Assembly (NCBI RefSeq): GCF_014639075.1
Contig: NZ_BMFS01000005.1
Coordinates: 62,001-126,000 of the forward strand
Direction: 5' to 3'
DNA from: Glycocaulis albus
GTDB taxonomy: Bacteria; Pseudomonadota; Alphaproteobacteria; Caulobacterales; Maricaulaceae
DNA length: 64,000 nt
The notes beneath the pieces were generated by a model. That model was not told where the DNA came from. It saw only the letters and a program-made list of their open reading frames with translations, and searched no databases. Shown here piece by piece: positions 26,514 to 34,167 of this stretch. Within the stretch, counting starts at the first letter, position 1. Every line of letters starts with the position of its first letter. Made by a program: the position numbers and the translations under genes.

Positions 26514-27632
26514 ATGAAGCTCACGATAGAGCGCGCGGCCCTCCTGAAAGCGCTTGGACACGTCCAGGCGGTGGTGGAACGGCGCAATACCATCCCGATC
26601 CTCTCCAACGTGCTGATCAATGCCAATGGCCAGCATATGCGCCTTACTGCAACCGACCTTGATACAGAGATCGTGGAAGAGGCCCCCGCCCATGTGGAGC
26701 GGGCCGGTATCGTCACGGCTCCGGCGCACACGCTCTACGAGATTGCCCGCAAACTGCCCGAAGGGGCGGATGTGACCTTGCAGATGGCCGGCGACGATCC
26801 GCGCCTGCAGCTTTCCGCAGGGCGCTCGCGCTTCAACCTGCCGGCACTGCCCGCCGGCGACTTCCCGGTCATGCCGACCGAGGACCTCGCGACCAGCTTC
26901 TCCCTGCCGGCCGCTTCCTTCGCCCGTCTCATCGACAAGACCCGCTTTGCGATCTCGACGGAAGAGACGCGCTATTATCTCAACGGCATCCATCTGCACG
27001 CCGCCGAGCGGGATGGCCGCAAGACGCTGCGCGCTGTCGCGACCGACGGCCACCGTCTGGCGTTGGCCGAAACCGATCTGCCCTCTGGCGCCGAGGGCAT
27101 GCCGGCCGTCATCGTGCCGCGCAAACCCATTCAGGAACTGCGCCGCCTGCTCGAAGACGTGGATGATGATATCCGCGTGCAGGTCTCCGAAGGCAAGATC
27201 CGCTTCGAGCTGGGCGCCGCCGTGCTGACCTCGAAACTCATTGACGGCACCTTCCCGGACTATGAACGCGTGATCCCGCGCGGCAATGACAAGATCATGA
27301 AGGTCGACCGCGCCCCGTTTGCGCAGGCCGTCGACCGGGTGGCCACGATCAGTCAGGAGAAGTCCCGCTCGATCAAGCTCACCGTGTCGGATTCCACGCT
27401 TGTGCTGGCGGTCAACAATCCCGAAAGCGGCACGGCCAGCGAAGAGCTGCATGCAGATTACGCGTCCGATGAAATCGTGATCGGCTTCAATGCGCGCTAT
27501 TTGCTGGATGTGGCTGCGCAGATCGCTGGCGATGAAGCCATGTTCGAGTTTGCCGATTCCGGCTCGCCCACGCGCGTGACCGATTCCGGCGATCCGGACG
27601 CCGAATACGTGCTGATGCCGCTGCGGGTGTAG
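26514..27632 (+). CDS. dnaN: DNA polymerase III beta sliding clamp
   Basis: The start ATG at 26514 gives MKLTIERAALLKALGHVQAVVERRNTIPILSNVLI, a standard clamp N-terminus; the GTG three bases earlier is not needed. The 372 residues span three clamp domains and end with the conserved P-D-A-E-Y-V-L-M-P-L-R-V that lines the partner-binding pocket. It tethers the replicative polymerase to DNA. It lies between dnaA and recF in the classical origin-region order. Confidence 0.97.
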   Translation: MKLTIERAALLKALGHVQAVVERRNTIPILSNVLINANGQHMRLTATDLDTEIVEEAPAHVERAGIVTAPAHTLYEIARKLPEGADVTLQMAGDDPRLQLSAGRSRFNLPALPAGDFPVMPTEDLATSFSLPAASFARLIDKTRFAISTEETRYYLNGIHLHAAERDGRKTLRAVATDGHRLALAETDLPSGAEGMPAVIVPRKPIQELRRLLEDVDDDIRVQVSEGKIRFELGAAVLTSKLIDGTFPDYERVIPRGNDKIMKVDRAPFAQAVDRVATISQEKSRSIKLTVSDSTLVLAVNNPESGTASEELHADYASDEIVIGFNARYLLDVAAQIAGDEAMFEFADSGSPTRVTDSGDPDAEYVLMPLRV

Positions 27633-27692
27633 GGCCGGTTCTGGCAGTGCCGGGTTCCCGGCGCGCAGCGCCGCAAGCGCGAACGCGCGCCG

Positions 27693-27742
27693 GCGACTTT
27701 TCGCGGAACATCGCAACGCGGATGCGTTGCGGAGCTAAAGAG
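27693..27742 (+). repeat. Dispersed repeat, family B copy 1
   Basis: A 50-base sequence starting GCGACTTTTCGCGGAACATC, with internal arms CGCAACGC and GCGTTGCG around GGAT, recurs almost unchanged at 52537-52587. The two copies differ only around the GGAGC/GGAAAC step. Both are intergenic, and this one sits between dnaN and recF. Confidence 0.85.
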
Positions 27743-27775
27743 CGGCTTCTGCGGTGCCGGCTGGAGTAGTTCGCA

Positions 27776-28921
27776 ATGACTAAGGCAAGCCGCGCCGCCG
27801 TCACCCGCCTGAAGCTCACCGGCTTTCGCAATTACGCCTGGCTGGACCTGACGCTGGATTCGCGCCCTGTCTGCCTGTTCGGGCCCAATGGCGCTGGCAA
27901 GACCAATCTGGTTGAAGCGGTATCGTTTCTGGGACCGGGCCGGGGCTTGCGTGCCGCCGGTTCCGACGCGGTGCGCCAGCGGTCTGGCGAAGGCGAGGCA
28001 CCCGTCTGGGCGGTACATGCCGAGGCCGAAACGGTAGACGGCCCGGTCACGCTGGCAACCGGTGCTGACCCCGATAATCCCGCGCGCCGAAAGACGCGCC
28101 TTGAAGGGGTCGCCACCACCCAGACCCAGCTCGCGCGCCTGTTTCCGATGATCTGGCTCACCCCGCGCGAAGACCGGCTCTGGGCAGGCCCGCGCAGTGA
28201 CCGTTTGCGGTTTTTTGACCGGCTGGTGCTGGCTGGCGAGCCGGGCCACGGCACGCAGGCCAACGCGTATGACAAGGCGATGCGTGAGCGCCAGCGCCTG
28301 CTGGAGCGTATGGATGAAGGCCTCAGCGTTGATCTGTCATGGCTGGACGCACTCGAAGCCAAGATGGCTGAAGCTGGCACCGCGATGGCGCGTGCGCGCC
28401 TGTCGGCCCTGAATGCCCTGCAGGGCGAGATTGATGACCGCCCGGCATCTGCCTTCCCGAAGGCCGATCTGGCACTCTCCGGCTATCTGGAGGGGCTTCT
28501 GGGCGAGGATGAGGCGGCGGCTGAAGCCCGCTTCGCCGAGCGCCTGAAAGACACGCGCCGCAAGGATGGCGCGGCGGGCCGGGCGCTGACCGGCCCCCAT
28601 CGCACCGAGCTGGAGGCGCGCCACCGGGAGAAGGATCAGGTTGCGGCGGACTGTTCAACCGGCGAGCAGAAAGCCCTGCTGCTGGGATTGGCGCTCGCTC
28701 ATGGCGCGGCGCTGGCGCGTGAGCGCGGGGCAGCGCCGGTGATGATCTTTGATGAGGCGTGCGCGCATCTCGACTCTGACCGGCGAGAAGGCCTCGCGCG
28801 CGCGATTGCCGCGATTGGCTGCCAGGCCTGGCTGACCGGCGTGGAGAAGGGCCTCTTCGAGGCGTTCGGGGAGGGCGTGCAATATGTCAGCGTGGAGGCG
28901 GGGAGGGCAGTGCGAGGGTAG
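27776..28921 (+). CDS. recF: DNA replication/repair protein RecF
   Basis: The 381-residue SMC-like ATPase has LTGFRNYAWLDL, Walker A GPNGAGKTN (residues 36-44), WLTPREDRLW, the ABC signature S-T-G-E-Q-K-A-L-L-L and Walker B MIFDEACAHLDSDRR. RecF with RecO and RecR loads RecA at single-strand gaps. It follows dnaN after a 143-base gap that contains a dispersed repeat. Confidence 0.95.
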   Translation: MTKASRAAVTRLKLTGFRNYAWLDLTLDSRPVCLFGPNGAGKTNLVEAVSFLGPGRGLRAAGSDAVRQRSGEGEAPVWAVHAEAETVDGPVTLATGADPDNPARRKTRLEGVATTQTQLARLFPMIWLTPREDRLWAGPRSDRLRFFDRLVLAGEPGHGTQANAYDKAMRERQRLLERMDEGLSVDLSWLDALEAKMAEAGTAMARARLSALNALQGEIDDRPASAFPKADLALSGYLEGLLGEDEAAAEARFAERLKDTRRKDGAAGRALTGPHRTELEARHREKDQVAADCSTGEQKALLLGLALAHGAALARERGAAPVMIFDEACAHLDSDRREGLARAIAAIGCQAWLTGVEKGLFEAFGEGVQYVSVEAGRAVRG

Positions 28922-28944
28922 TTGCGTGCTTCGTACCGCGTTTT

Positions 28945-28960
28945 CCCGACGAAAGTCGGG
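28945..28960 (+). repeat. CCCGAC-GAAA-GTCGGG hairpin after recF
   Basis: A 6-bp stem closed by a GNRA (GAAA) tetraloop stands 24 bases after the recF stop, within the phrase TTCCCGACGAAAGTCGGGAT. This is a common dispersed hairpin of alphaproteobacterial intergenic DNA. No T-tract follows, so terminator function is uncertain. Confidence 0.55.
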
Positions 28961-29010
28961 ATCCAGAAAAGGACTGGGCACCGGCTTTCGCCGTGGAAAC
29001 GAGGGGACAA

Positions 29011-29433
29011 CTACCCCTTCAATTTCCGCAACCGCTCCTTGGATCCCTCATGGATCAGGCGCAGCTCGTCCAGCGTCTCGTCGATCTGGCGGCGCTTGTC
29101 CTCCAGTTCGGCGATCTTCTCGCCCGTGCGCTCGATCACATAGCGCAGCTGGCGCTCGCGGCCCTCGCCCTCACGGCCGAAGAGTTCGAGGAAGGTGCGG
29201 ATTTCCGACAGTTTCGAGCCAATGGCCTTGGCGCGCAGGATGAGCGAAAGGCGCTGGCGGTCGGTCTCTGTATAGATGCGCTGCGTGCCGACGCGCTTCG
29301 GGCTGATGAGGCCCTTGTCCTCATAGAAGCGTATAGTGCGCTGGCTTATGTCGAAATGCGCGGCCAGATCGGCGATCCCGTAAAGGGTTTCGCCTGTCTC
29401 ATCCGCTTTCATGCTGGCCGATGCCTGAGCCAT
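29011..29433 (-). CDS. MerR-family transcriptional regulator (LiuR/PsrA-type context)
   Basis: The 140-residue protein has a MerR winged helix (YGIADLAAHFDISQRTIRFYEDKGLISPKRVGTQRIY) and a coiled-coil dimerisation helix (LRYVIERTGEKIAELEDKRRQIDETLDEL), with no Cys-rich metal-binding tail. The ATG at 29433 is preferred over a GTG two codons upstream. It is divergent from the branched acyl-CoA catabolic operon that starts at 29550. MerR-type LiuR regulators control leucine and fatty-acid degradation genes in proteobacteria, so an acyl-CoA-responsive repressor is the likely role. Confidence 0.88.
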   Translation of the reverse strand: MAQASASMKADETGETLYGIADLAAHFDISQRTIRFYEDKGLISPKRVGTQRIYTETDRQRLSLILRAKAIGSKLSEIRTFLELFGREGEGRERQLRYVIERTGEKIAELEDKRRQIDETLDELRLIHEGSKERLRKLKG

Positions 29434-29465
29434 TTTCACGCTGCCTGACGCTTACAAGAACTGCT

Positions 29466-29479
29466 TGACGTATACGTAA
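29466..29479. promoter_or_regulatory. Operator candidate between the MerR gene and the catabolic operon
   Basis: TTGACGTATACGTAA contains the perfect 10-base palindrome ACGTATACGT, centred between the divergent genes. TTACAA (29452) and TAAGCA (29477) flank it with a 19-base spacer, the geometry of MerR-controlled promoters, though the -10 match is weak. Confidence 0.5.
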
Positions 29480-29549
29480 GCATGCGCCAGCCTGAAGGAG
29501 ATGACAAGAGCCCCGTCAGACGGGCCAGTCAGGGAGGAGATGCACGCCA

Positions 29550-30431
29550 GTGACCGCCAAGGGGTATGACAGCGTATTTCGCGATGATCTGTTTGCCGGC
29601 AAGACGATAGTAGTCACTGGCGGCGGGTCTGGCATTGGCCGCTGCGCGGCCCATGAGCTGGCAAGCCTTGGCGCAAAGGTGATCATTACCGGGCGCAAGC
29701 CGGAAAAGCTGGAAAGCGTCGCCGCCGAAATCGCCGAGGATGGTGGCATCTGCCACATGGCGGGCTTTGACATCCGTGATGAAGAGGGCGTGAAGGCCGC
29801 GGTGGCGGAGATCGTCGCCGAACACGGCCCCATCCACGGCCTCGTCAACAATGCGGGCGGGCAATTCCCGGCGAACCTGCAGGACATTTCCAAGAAGGGC
29901 TGGGACGCGGTCATCGCGACCAATCTGACCGGCGGCTTCCTGATGATGCGCGCCGTGTTCGAGGCCTCCATGGCCGAACATGGCGGGGCGGTCGTCAACA
30001 TGACGGCAGACATGTGGAACGGCATGCCCGGCATGGCCCATTCGGGCGCCGCGCGGGCGGGCATGTCGAACCTCACCAAGACTGCCGCCTTCGAGTGGGC
30101 GCAATATGGCGTGCGGGTGAACGCAGTGGCGCCCGGCTGGATCGCCTCATCCGGCATGGATACCTATGGCGGTGCGGTGCGCGCCATGATTCCGCATCTG
30201 CGCCAGCACTTGCCCGCCAAACGCATGGGCACAGAGGCGGAAGTGTCCTCTGCCATCGTGTTCCTGCTTAGCGAGGGCGCGAGCTTCATCACCGGCGTGA
30301 CGCTGGCCATTGATGGCGGTGCGCCGCTGGGCAGCGCAGTCTTCCCGCTGCCCGATCACGAGAAAAGCACCGCCTATAATGGCTTCCACCGGGCGGTGGA
30401 TCCGGAAGTCCTGCGCGGAGGCGGAAACTGA
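29550..30431 (+). CDS. SDR-family oxidoreductase, PECR/DECR-like
   Basis: This 293-residue protein starts at a GTG, since the nearby ATG at 29540 runs into a stop. It has the cofactor motif VTGGGSGIG (residues 23-30) and NNAG. In place of the usual Tyr-x-x-x-Lys it has A-H-S-G-A-A-R-A-G followed by NLTK, the arrangement of peroxisomal trans-2-enoyl-CoA reductase and 2,4-dienoyl-CoA reductase SDRs. Reduction of an enoyl- or dienoyl-CoA is therefore more likely than alcohol oxidation. Its stop overlaps the next ATG (TGATG). Similar SDRs occur in atu terpene-degradation clusters. Confidence 0.82.
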   Translation: MTAKGYDSVFRDDLFAGKTIVVTGGGSGIGRCAAHELASLGAKVIITGRKPEKLESVAAEIAEDGGICHMAGFDIRDEEGVKAAVAEIVAEHGPIHGLVNNAGGQFPANLQDISKKGWDAVIATNLTGGFLMMRAVFEASMAEHGGAVVNMTADMWNGMPGMAHSGAARAGMSNLTKTAAFEWAQYGVRVNAVAPGWIASSGMDTYGGAVRAMIPHLRQHLPAKRMGTEAEVSSAIVFLLSEGASFITGVTLAIDGGAPLGSAVFPLPDHEKSTAYNGFHRAVDPEVLRGGGN

Positions 30432-32041
30432 TGCCCTTACTGGTCTCCCGCATCAACGCCTCCAGCGATGAGTTTCGCGCCAATGCCGACAGGATGGCCG
30501 AGCGCCTCGCCGAAGTGCGCGCGCTGGAAGAGAAGGTCCGCGCCAATTCAGAGCGCAAGCGGGCCGACTTTGAAAAGCGCGGGCAATTGCTGCCCCGCGA
30601 GCGCGTAGCGCGGCTCCTTGACCGGGATGCCCCCTTCCTGGAGCTATCGCCTCTGGCGGGCCTGAAAATGCATGATGATGACGGGGACAAGGGCGCGTCG
30701 GGCGGTGGCTCCATTGTCGGCATCGGACAGGTGTGCGGCAAGCGCGTCATCATTGGCGCGTCCGATAGCGCCATCAAAGGCGGCACGGTCGCGCCGATGG
30801 GCCTGAAAAAGGCCCTGCGCGCGCAAGAGATCGCGTTAGAGAACAAGCTGCCCATGATCCATCTGGTGGAGTCCGGCGGCGCAAACCTGCTCTATCAGGC
30901 CGAGATTTTCGTCGATGGCGGCCGCAGCTTTGCCAATCAGGCGCGGCTTTCGGCGGCCGGCATTCCGCAGATCGCCGTCGTGCATGGCTCGTCGACGGCA
31001 GGCGGGGCATATCTGCCGGGCCTGTCGGATTATGTCGTGCTGGTGAAGGGCAATTCGAAGATTTTCCTAGCCGGACCGCCGCTGGTCAAAGCTGCGATTG
31101 GCGAGGACGCGGACGATGAAAGCCTTGGCGGGGCAAAGCTCCATGGCGAGGTGACAGGCCTTGGCGAATATGTCGCCGAGGACGATGCGCAGGCCATCGC
31201 CTATGCCCGCGAGATCATGGACAAGCTGAACTGGGATGGCGCCACCCCGCCGGGGCAGGGTGCGCCGCCCAAATTCGCCAGCGAGGAATTGCTGGGCGTT
31301 GTCCCGGCCGATGACCGCACGCCCTATGATGTGAAAGAGGTTATCGCCCGCATTGTGGACGGGTCGGACTTCCTGGAATTCAAGGCGCGCTATGGCGCGG
31401 AGACGGTGTGCGGTCATGCCCGCATTGGCGGGCACCTCGTCGGAATTCTCGGCAATAACGGCCCGATCCAGCCCGAAGGCTCGATGAAGGCGGGCCAGTT
31501 TATCCAGCTTTGCGACCAGTCCGGCACGCCGCTCATCTTCCTGCAGAACACCACCGGCTACATGGTCGGCTCGAAGGCAGAGGCTGACGGTGCGATCAAG
31601 CATGGCTCGAAAATGATCCAGGCCGTCGCCAATGCGCGCGTCGCCAAGATCACCATCGTGCTTGGCGGTTCCTACGGGGCGGGCAATTACGGCATGTGCG
31701 GGCGCGGGTTCGATCCGCGCTTCATCTTCGCCTGGCCAACCGCGCGCACCGCCGTGATGGGCGGGGCGCAGGCCGCCAGGGTGATGGAGATCATCACCCG
31801 CGCCAAGAATGAGCGCGCCGGCCAGCCGACCGATGAGGATGGCCTGAAAGCCATGAGCGACATGATCCGCACCGGGCTTGAGGAGCAGTCCTACGCCCTC
31901 TTTGGCACGGCGCGGCTGTGGGATGACGGCATTATCGACCCGCGCGATACCCGCGCCATCCTCACCGAGAGCCTGAATATCTGTGCCGAGGCTGATGCCC
32001 GCACGCTGAACGCCAACACGTTTGGCGTGGCCCGCTTCTAG
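30431..32041 (+). CDS. Biotin-dependent acyl-CoA carboxylase, beta (carboxyltransferase) subunit, AtuC/LiuB type
   Basis: The 536-residue subunit has both crotonase-like carboxyltransferase halves, with LLPRERVARLLD, LVESGGANL, AVVHGSSTAGGAYLPGLSDY, FLAGPPLVKAAIGE, VIARIVDGSDFLEF, GGSYGAGNYGMCGRGFDPRF and a C-terminal F-G-V-A-R-F. After ESGGANL the FPDR-x-HFGR segment typical of methylcrotonyl-CoA carboxylase is absent (YQAEIFVDGGRSFANQA instead), and HGSSTAGGAY resembles geranyl-CoA carboxylase AtuC as I recall it. A gamma-carboxylation of a longer 3-methyl-2-enoyl-CoA is therefore plausible. The partner alpha subunit is at 34168. Confidence 0.88.
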   Translation: MPLLVSRINASSDEFRANADRMAERLAEVRALEEKVRANSERKRADFEKRGQLLPRERVARLLDRDAPFLELSPLAGLKMHDDDGDKGASGGGSIVGIGQVCGKRVIIGASDSAIKGGTVAPMGLKKALRAQEIALENKLPMIHLVESGGANLLYQAEIFVDGGRSFANQARLSAAGIPQIAVVHGSSTAGGAYLPGLSDYVVLVKGNSKIFLAGPPLVKAAIGEDADDESLGGAKLHGEVTGLGEYVAEDDAQAIAYAREIMDKLNWDGATPPGQGAPPKFASEELLGVVPADDRTPYDVKEVIARIVDGSDFLEFKARYGAETVCGHARIGGHLVGILGNNGPIQPEGSMKAGQFIQLCDQSGTPLIFLQNTTGYMVGSKAEADGAIKHGSKMIQAVANARVAKITIVLGGSYGAGNYGMCGRGFDPRFIFAWPTARTAVMGGAQAARVMEIITRAKNERAGQPTDEDGLKAMSDMIRTGLEEQSYALFGTARLWDDGIIDPRDTRAILTESLNICAEADARTLNANTFGVARF

Positions 32042-32061
32042 ACCCTTAAAGGAACGCTCCC

Positions 32062-33219
32062 ATGCAGTTCACCACCGAACATAACCAGCTTCGCGATACC
32101 ATCGCCAAATTCATCGCGACCGAGATCAATCCGCACGTGGAAGAGTGGGAGAAGGCGGAAGAATTCCCCTCCCACGAGCTTTTCAAGAAGATGGGTGATC
32201 TGGGCCTTCTGGGTCTGCGCTGGCCGGAGAAGTTCGGCGGGGCGGGGCTCGATTTCTCCTATGCGCTGGTGCTCGCCGAGGAGCTGGGCCTGGTCAATTG
32301 CGGCGGTGTGCCGATGGCGATTGGCGTGCAGACCGACATGGCAACGCCTGCGCTGGCCAATTTCGGCTCTGACGAGCTGCGCGCCGAGTTTCTGGCCCCT
32401 GCCATCTCCGGCGATGCGGTGGTGTGTCTTGGCGTGTCGGAGCCGGGCGGCGGGTCTGACGTGGCGGCGCTGAAAACCACAGCTAAATCGGACGGAGATG
32501 ATTACGTCATCACCGGCACCAAGATGTGGATCACCAATGGCATGAAGGCCGACTGGTGCTGCCTTCTGGCCAACACGTCCGACGGTCCGGCTCACGGCAA
32601 CAAATCCCTCATCATCGTGCCGATGAATTCCAAGGGCATTACGCGCCAGAAAATCCACAAGATCGGCATGCACTGCTCGGACACGGCCCAGCTCTTCTTC
32701 GATGAAGTGCGGGTGCCCAAGCGCAACCGGATCGGGGATGAGGGCGCAGGCTTCCTCTACCAGATGCTGCAATTCCAGGAGGAGCGCCTGTTCGGCGCGG
32801 CCTCCTCGCTGAAAAGCCTCGACCGGGCGATTGATCTGACCATCGAATATACGCGCGACCGAAAGGCGTTTGGCCATTCGGTGCTGGACAATCAGGTTGT
32901 CCATTTCCGCCTTGCTGAACTTCGCACCGAGGTGGAGGCGCTGCGCGCGCTGACCTACCGCGCCGTGGCGGATTTCATGGAAGGCAAGGACGTGACCCGG
33001 CTCGCCTCCATGGCGAAGCTGAAATGCGGCCGTCTGACCCGCGAGGTTGCCGATAGCTGCCTGCAATACTGGGGTGGCATGGGCTACACGTCCGATAACC
33101 CCATTGCCCGCTCCTTCCGCGATGGCCGCCTGATCTCCATTGGTGGTGGCACCGACGAGATCATGCTGGGCATTATCTGCAAGCTGGAAGGCACTCTTCC
33201 CAAGCGCCGGAAGGACTGA
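32062..33219 (+). CDS. Acyl-CoA dehydrogenase, citronellyl-CoA/isovaleryl-CoA dehydrogenase-like
   Basis: The 385-residue flavoprotein has LGVSEPGGGSDVAALKTTA, the substrate region KMWITNGMKADW and the C-terminal SIGGGTDEIMLGII. The residue before G-T, which is the catalytic Glu in MCAD-type enzymes, is Gly here. Instead there is Q-E-E-R-L at 239-243, the Glu-Arg-Leu position used as base by isovaleryl-CoA and long-chain dehydrogenases. That supports a methyl-branched substrate, as in AtuD. The stop overlaps the next start (TGATG). Confidence 0.86.
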   Translation: MQFTTEHNQLRDTIAKFIATEINPHVEEWEKAEEFPSHELFKKMGDLGLLGLRWPEKFGGAGLDFSYALVLAEELGLVNCGGVPMAIGVQTDMATPALANFGSDELRAEFLAPAISGDAVVCLGVSEPGGGSDVAALKTTAKSDGDDYVITGTKMWITNGMKADWCCLLANTSDGPAHGNKSLIIVPMNSKGITRQKIHKIGMHCSDTAQLFFDEVRVPKRNRIGDEGAGFLYQMLQFQEERLFGAASSLKSLDRAIDLTIEYTRDRKAFGHSVLDNQVVHFRLAELRTEVEALRALTYRAVADFMEGKDVTRLASMAKLKCGRLTREVADSCLQYWGGMGYTSDNPIARSFRDGRLISIGGGTDEIMLGIICKLEGTLPKRRKD

Positions 33220-34019
33220 TGAGCGCGCCCGAGACAATCCTGATCGAAACCCGTGCCGGGGTGCGTCATGTGACGCTGAACCGGCCGGAGACCCGCAACG
33301 CCATGTCGCTGGCCATGGTGGACGAGCTGTTGGCCGCGCTCAAAAGCGCTGAAAGCGACGGCGTGCGCGCCATCGTCCTCAAAGGCGCAGGCGGGCATTT
33401 CTGCTCCGGCGGGGATGTGAAGGATATGGGCGCGGCCTATGCAGGCCCCGGCCCGGATGGGCAGGACCCGGCGGCGAAGGTCAACGCCCAGTTCGGCCAT
33501 TTATGCAAAGCCTATGCGGAGACCGGCCTGCCGGTGATCGTGGTGCTGGAAGGCGCGGTAATGGGCGGCGGGTTTGGCCTGGCGTGCGTGGCCGATGTGG
33601 CGCTGGCACGCGAGACGGCACTGTTCCGTCTGCCTGAAACCGGGCTTGGCCTCGTCCCGGCGCAGATCGCGCCTTTCCTCGTGGAGCGGCTCGGCTATTC
33701 CGAAGCGCGTCGCCTGGCCGTCACGGGCGGGAAAATCGATGCGCTGGGCGCGTTGCGCCTGCGCCTCGTCCATGGTGTGCACGAGGGCGAGGATGCGATG
33801 AATACGGCGCTGGAATCCGTTCTCACCGACATCCGCAAAGGCGCGCCGGATGCGATCGCGCAAACCAAGCGCCTGATGCGCCGCGCGCGGCTGCATGATG
33901 CCGGTTCGCTTATTGATGACGCGGCGAAGGTGTTTGCCGCTGCCGTGCGCAGCGAGGAGGGAGCCGAGGGGCTTTCTGCCTTCATCGAGAAACGCCCCGC
34001 CAAATGGGTGCAGGGATGA
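33219..34019 (+). CDS. Crotonase-family hydratase, AtuE/LiuC-like
   Basis: This 266-residue protein has VTLNRPETRNAMSL, the oxyanion loop HFCSGGDVKDMG, VMGGGFGLACVADVALA and RLPETGLGLVPAQIAPFLVERLG. One catalytic Glu is kept (in P-E-T-G-L-G), while the other position reads Phe-Gly as in LiuC-type methylglutaconyl-CoA hydratases. Hydration of a glutaconyl-CoA-type product of the carboxylase is the inferred step. It is coupled to the dehydrogenase upstream; a 148-base gap with a hairpin repeat follows. Confidence 0.84.
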   Translation: MSAPETILIETRAGVRHVTLNRPETRNAMSLAMVDELLAALKSAESDGVRAIVLKGAGGHFCSGGDVKDMGAAYAGPGPDGQDPAAKVNAQFGHLCKAYAETGLPVIVVLEGAVMGGGFGLACVADVALARETALFRLPETGLGLVPAQIAPFLVERLGYSEARRLAVTGGKIDALGALRLRLVHGVHEGEDAMNTALESVLTDIRKGAPDAIAQTKRLMRRARLHDAGSLIDDAAKVFAAAVRSEEGAEGLSAFIEKRPAKWVQG

Positions 34020-34042
34020 GTGCCAGCCACATTTCATTCCCG

Positions 34043-34132
34043 CGTCATTCCGGGCGAGCTTGCGAGACCCGGAACCCAGTCCTTCATAAACTCTGGGTTC
34101 CGGATAACGCCTTCGGCGTTTCCGGAATGACG
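34043..34132. repeat. Dispersed hairpin repeat, family C (cruciform-like)
   Basis: An 11-bp outer stem (CGTCATTCCGG at 34043-34053 with 34122-34132) encloses a second perfect 11-bp stem (34069-34079 with 34093-34103) and a 6-bp hairpin AACGCC-TTC-GGCGTT (34106-34120). It fills most of the gap inside the catabolic operon. Its inner motif (GGGTCTCGC-AAGCTCGCCCGG in reverse) recurs at 57291-57385. Confidence 0.85.
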
Positions 34133-34167
34133 CAAAATTGGGCCGGTATTGATGGAGATGCCGCGCC

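Noticed and set aside
26472-27716. A 414-codon minus-strand frame opposite dnaN
   Set aside because: Shadow of dnaN; no signal peptide, motif or ribosome site supports it.
28931-29010. CRISPR-like repeats after recF
   Set aside because: Only a single short hairpin is present, with no regularly spaced repeats.
32038-33237. A 399-codon minus-strand frame opposite the acyl-CoA dehydrogenase
   Set aside because: Mirror of a conserved coding gene with matching codon periodicity on the other strand.
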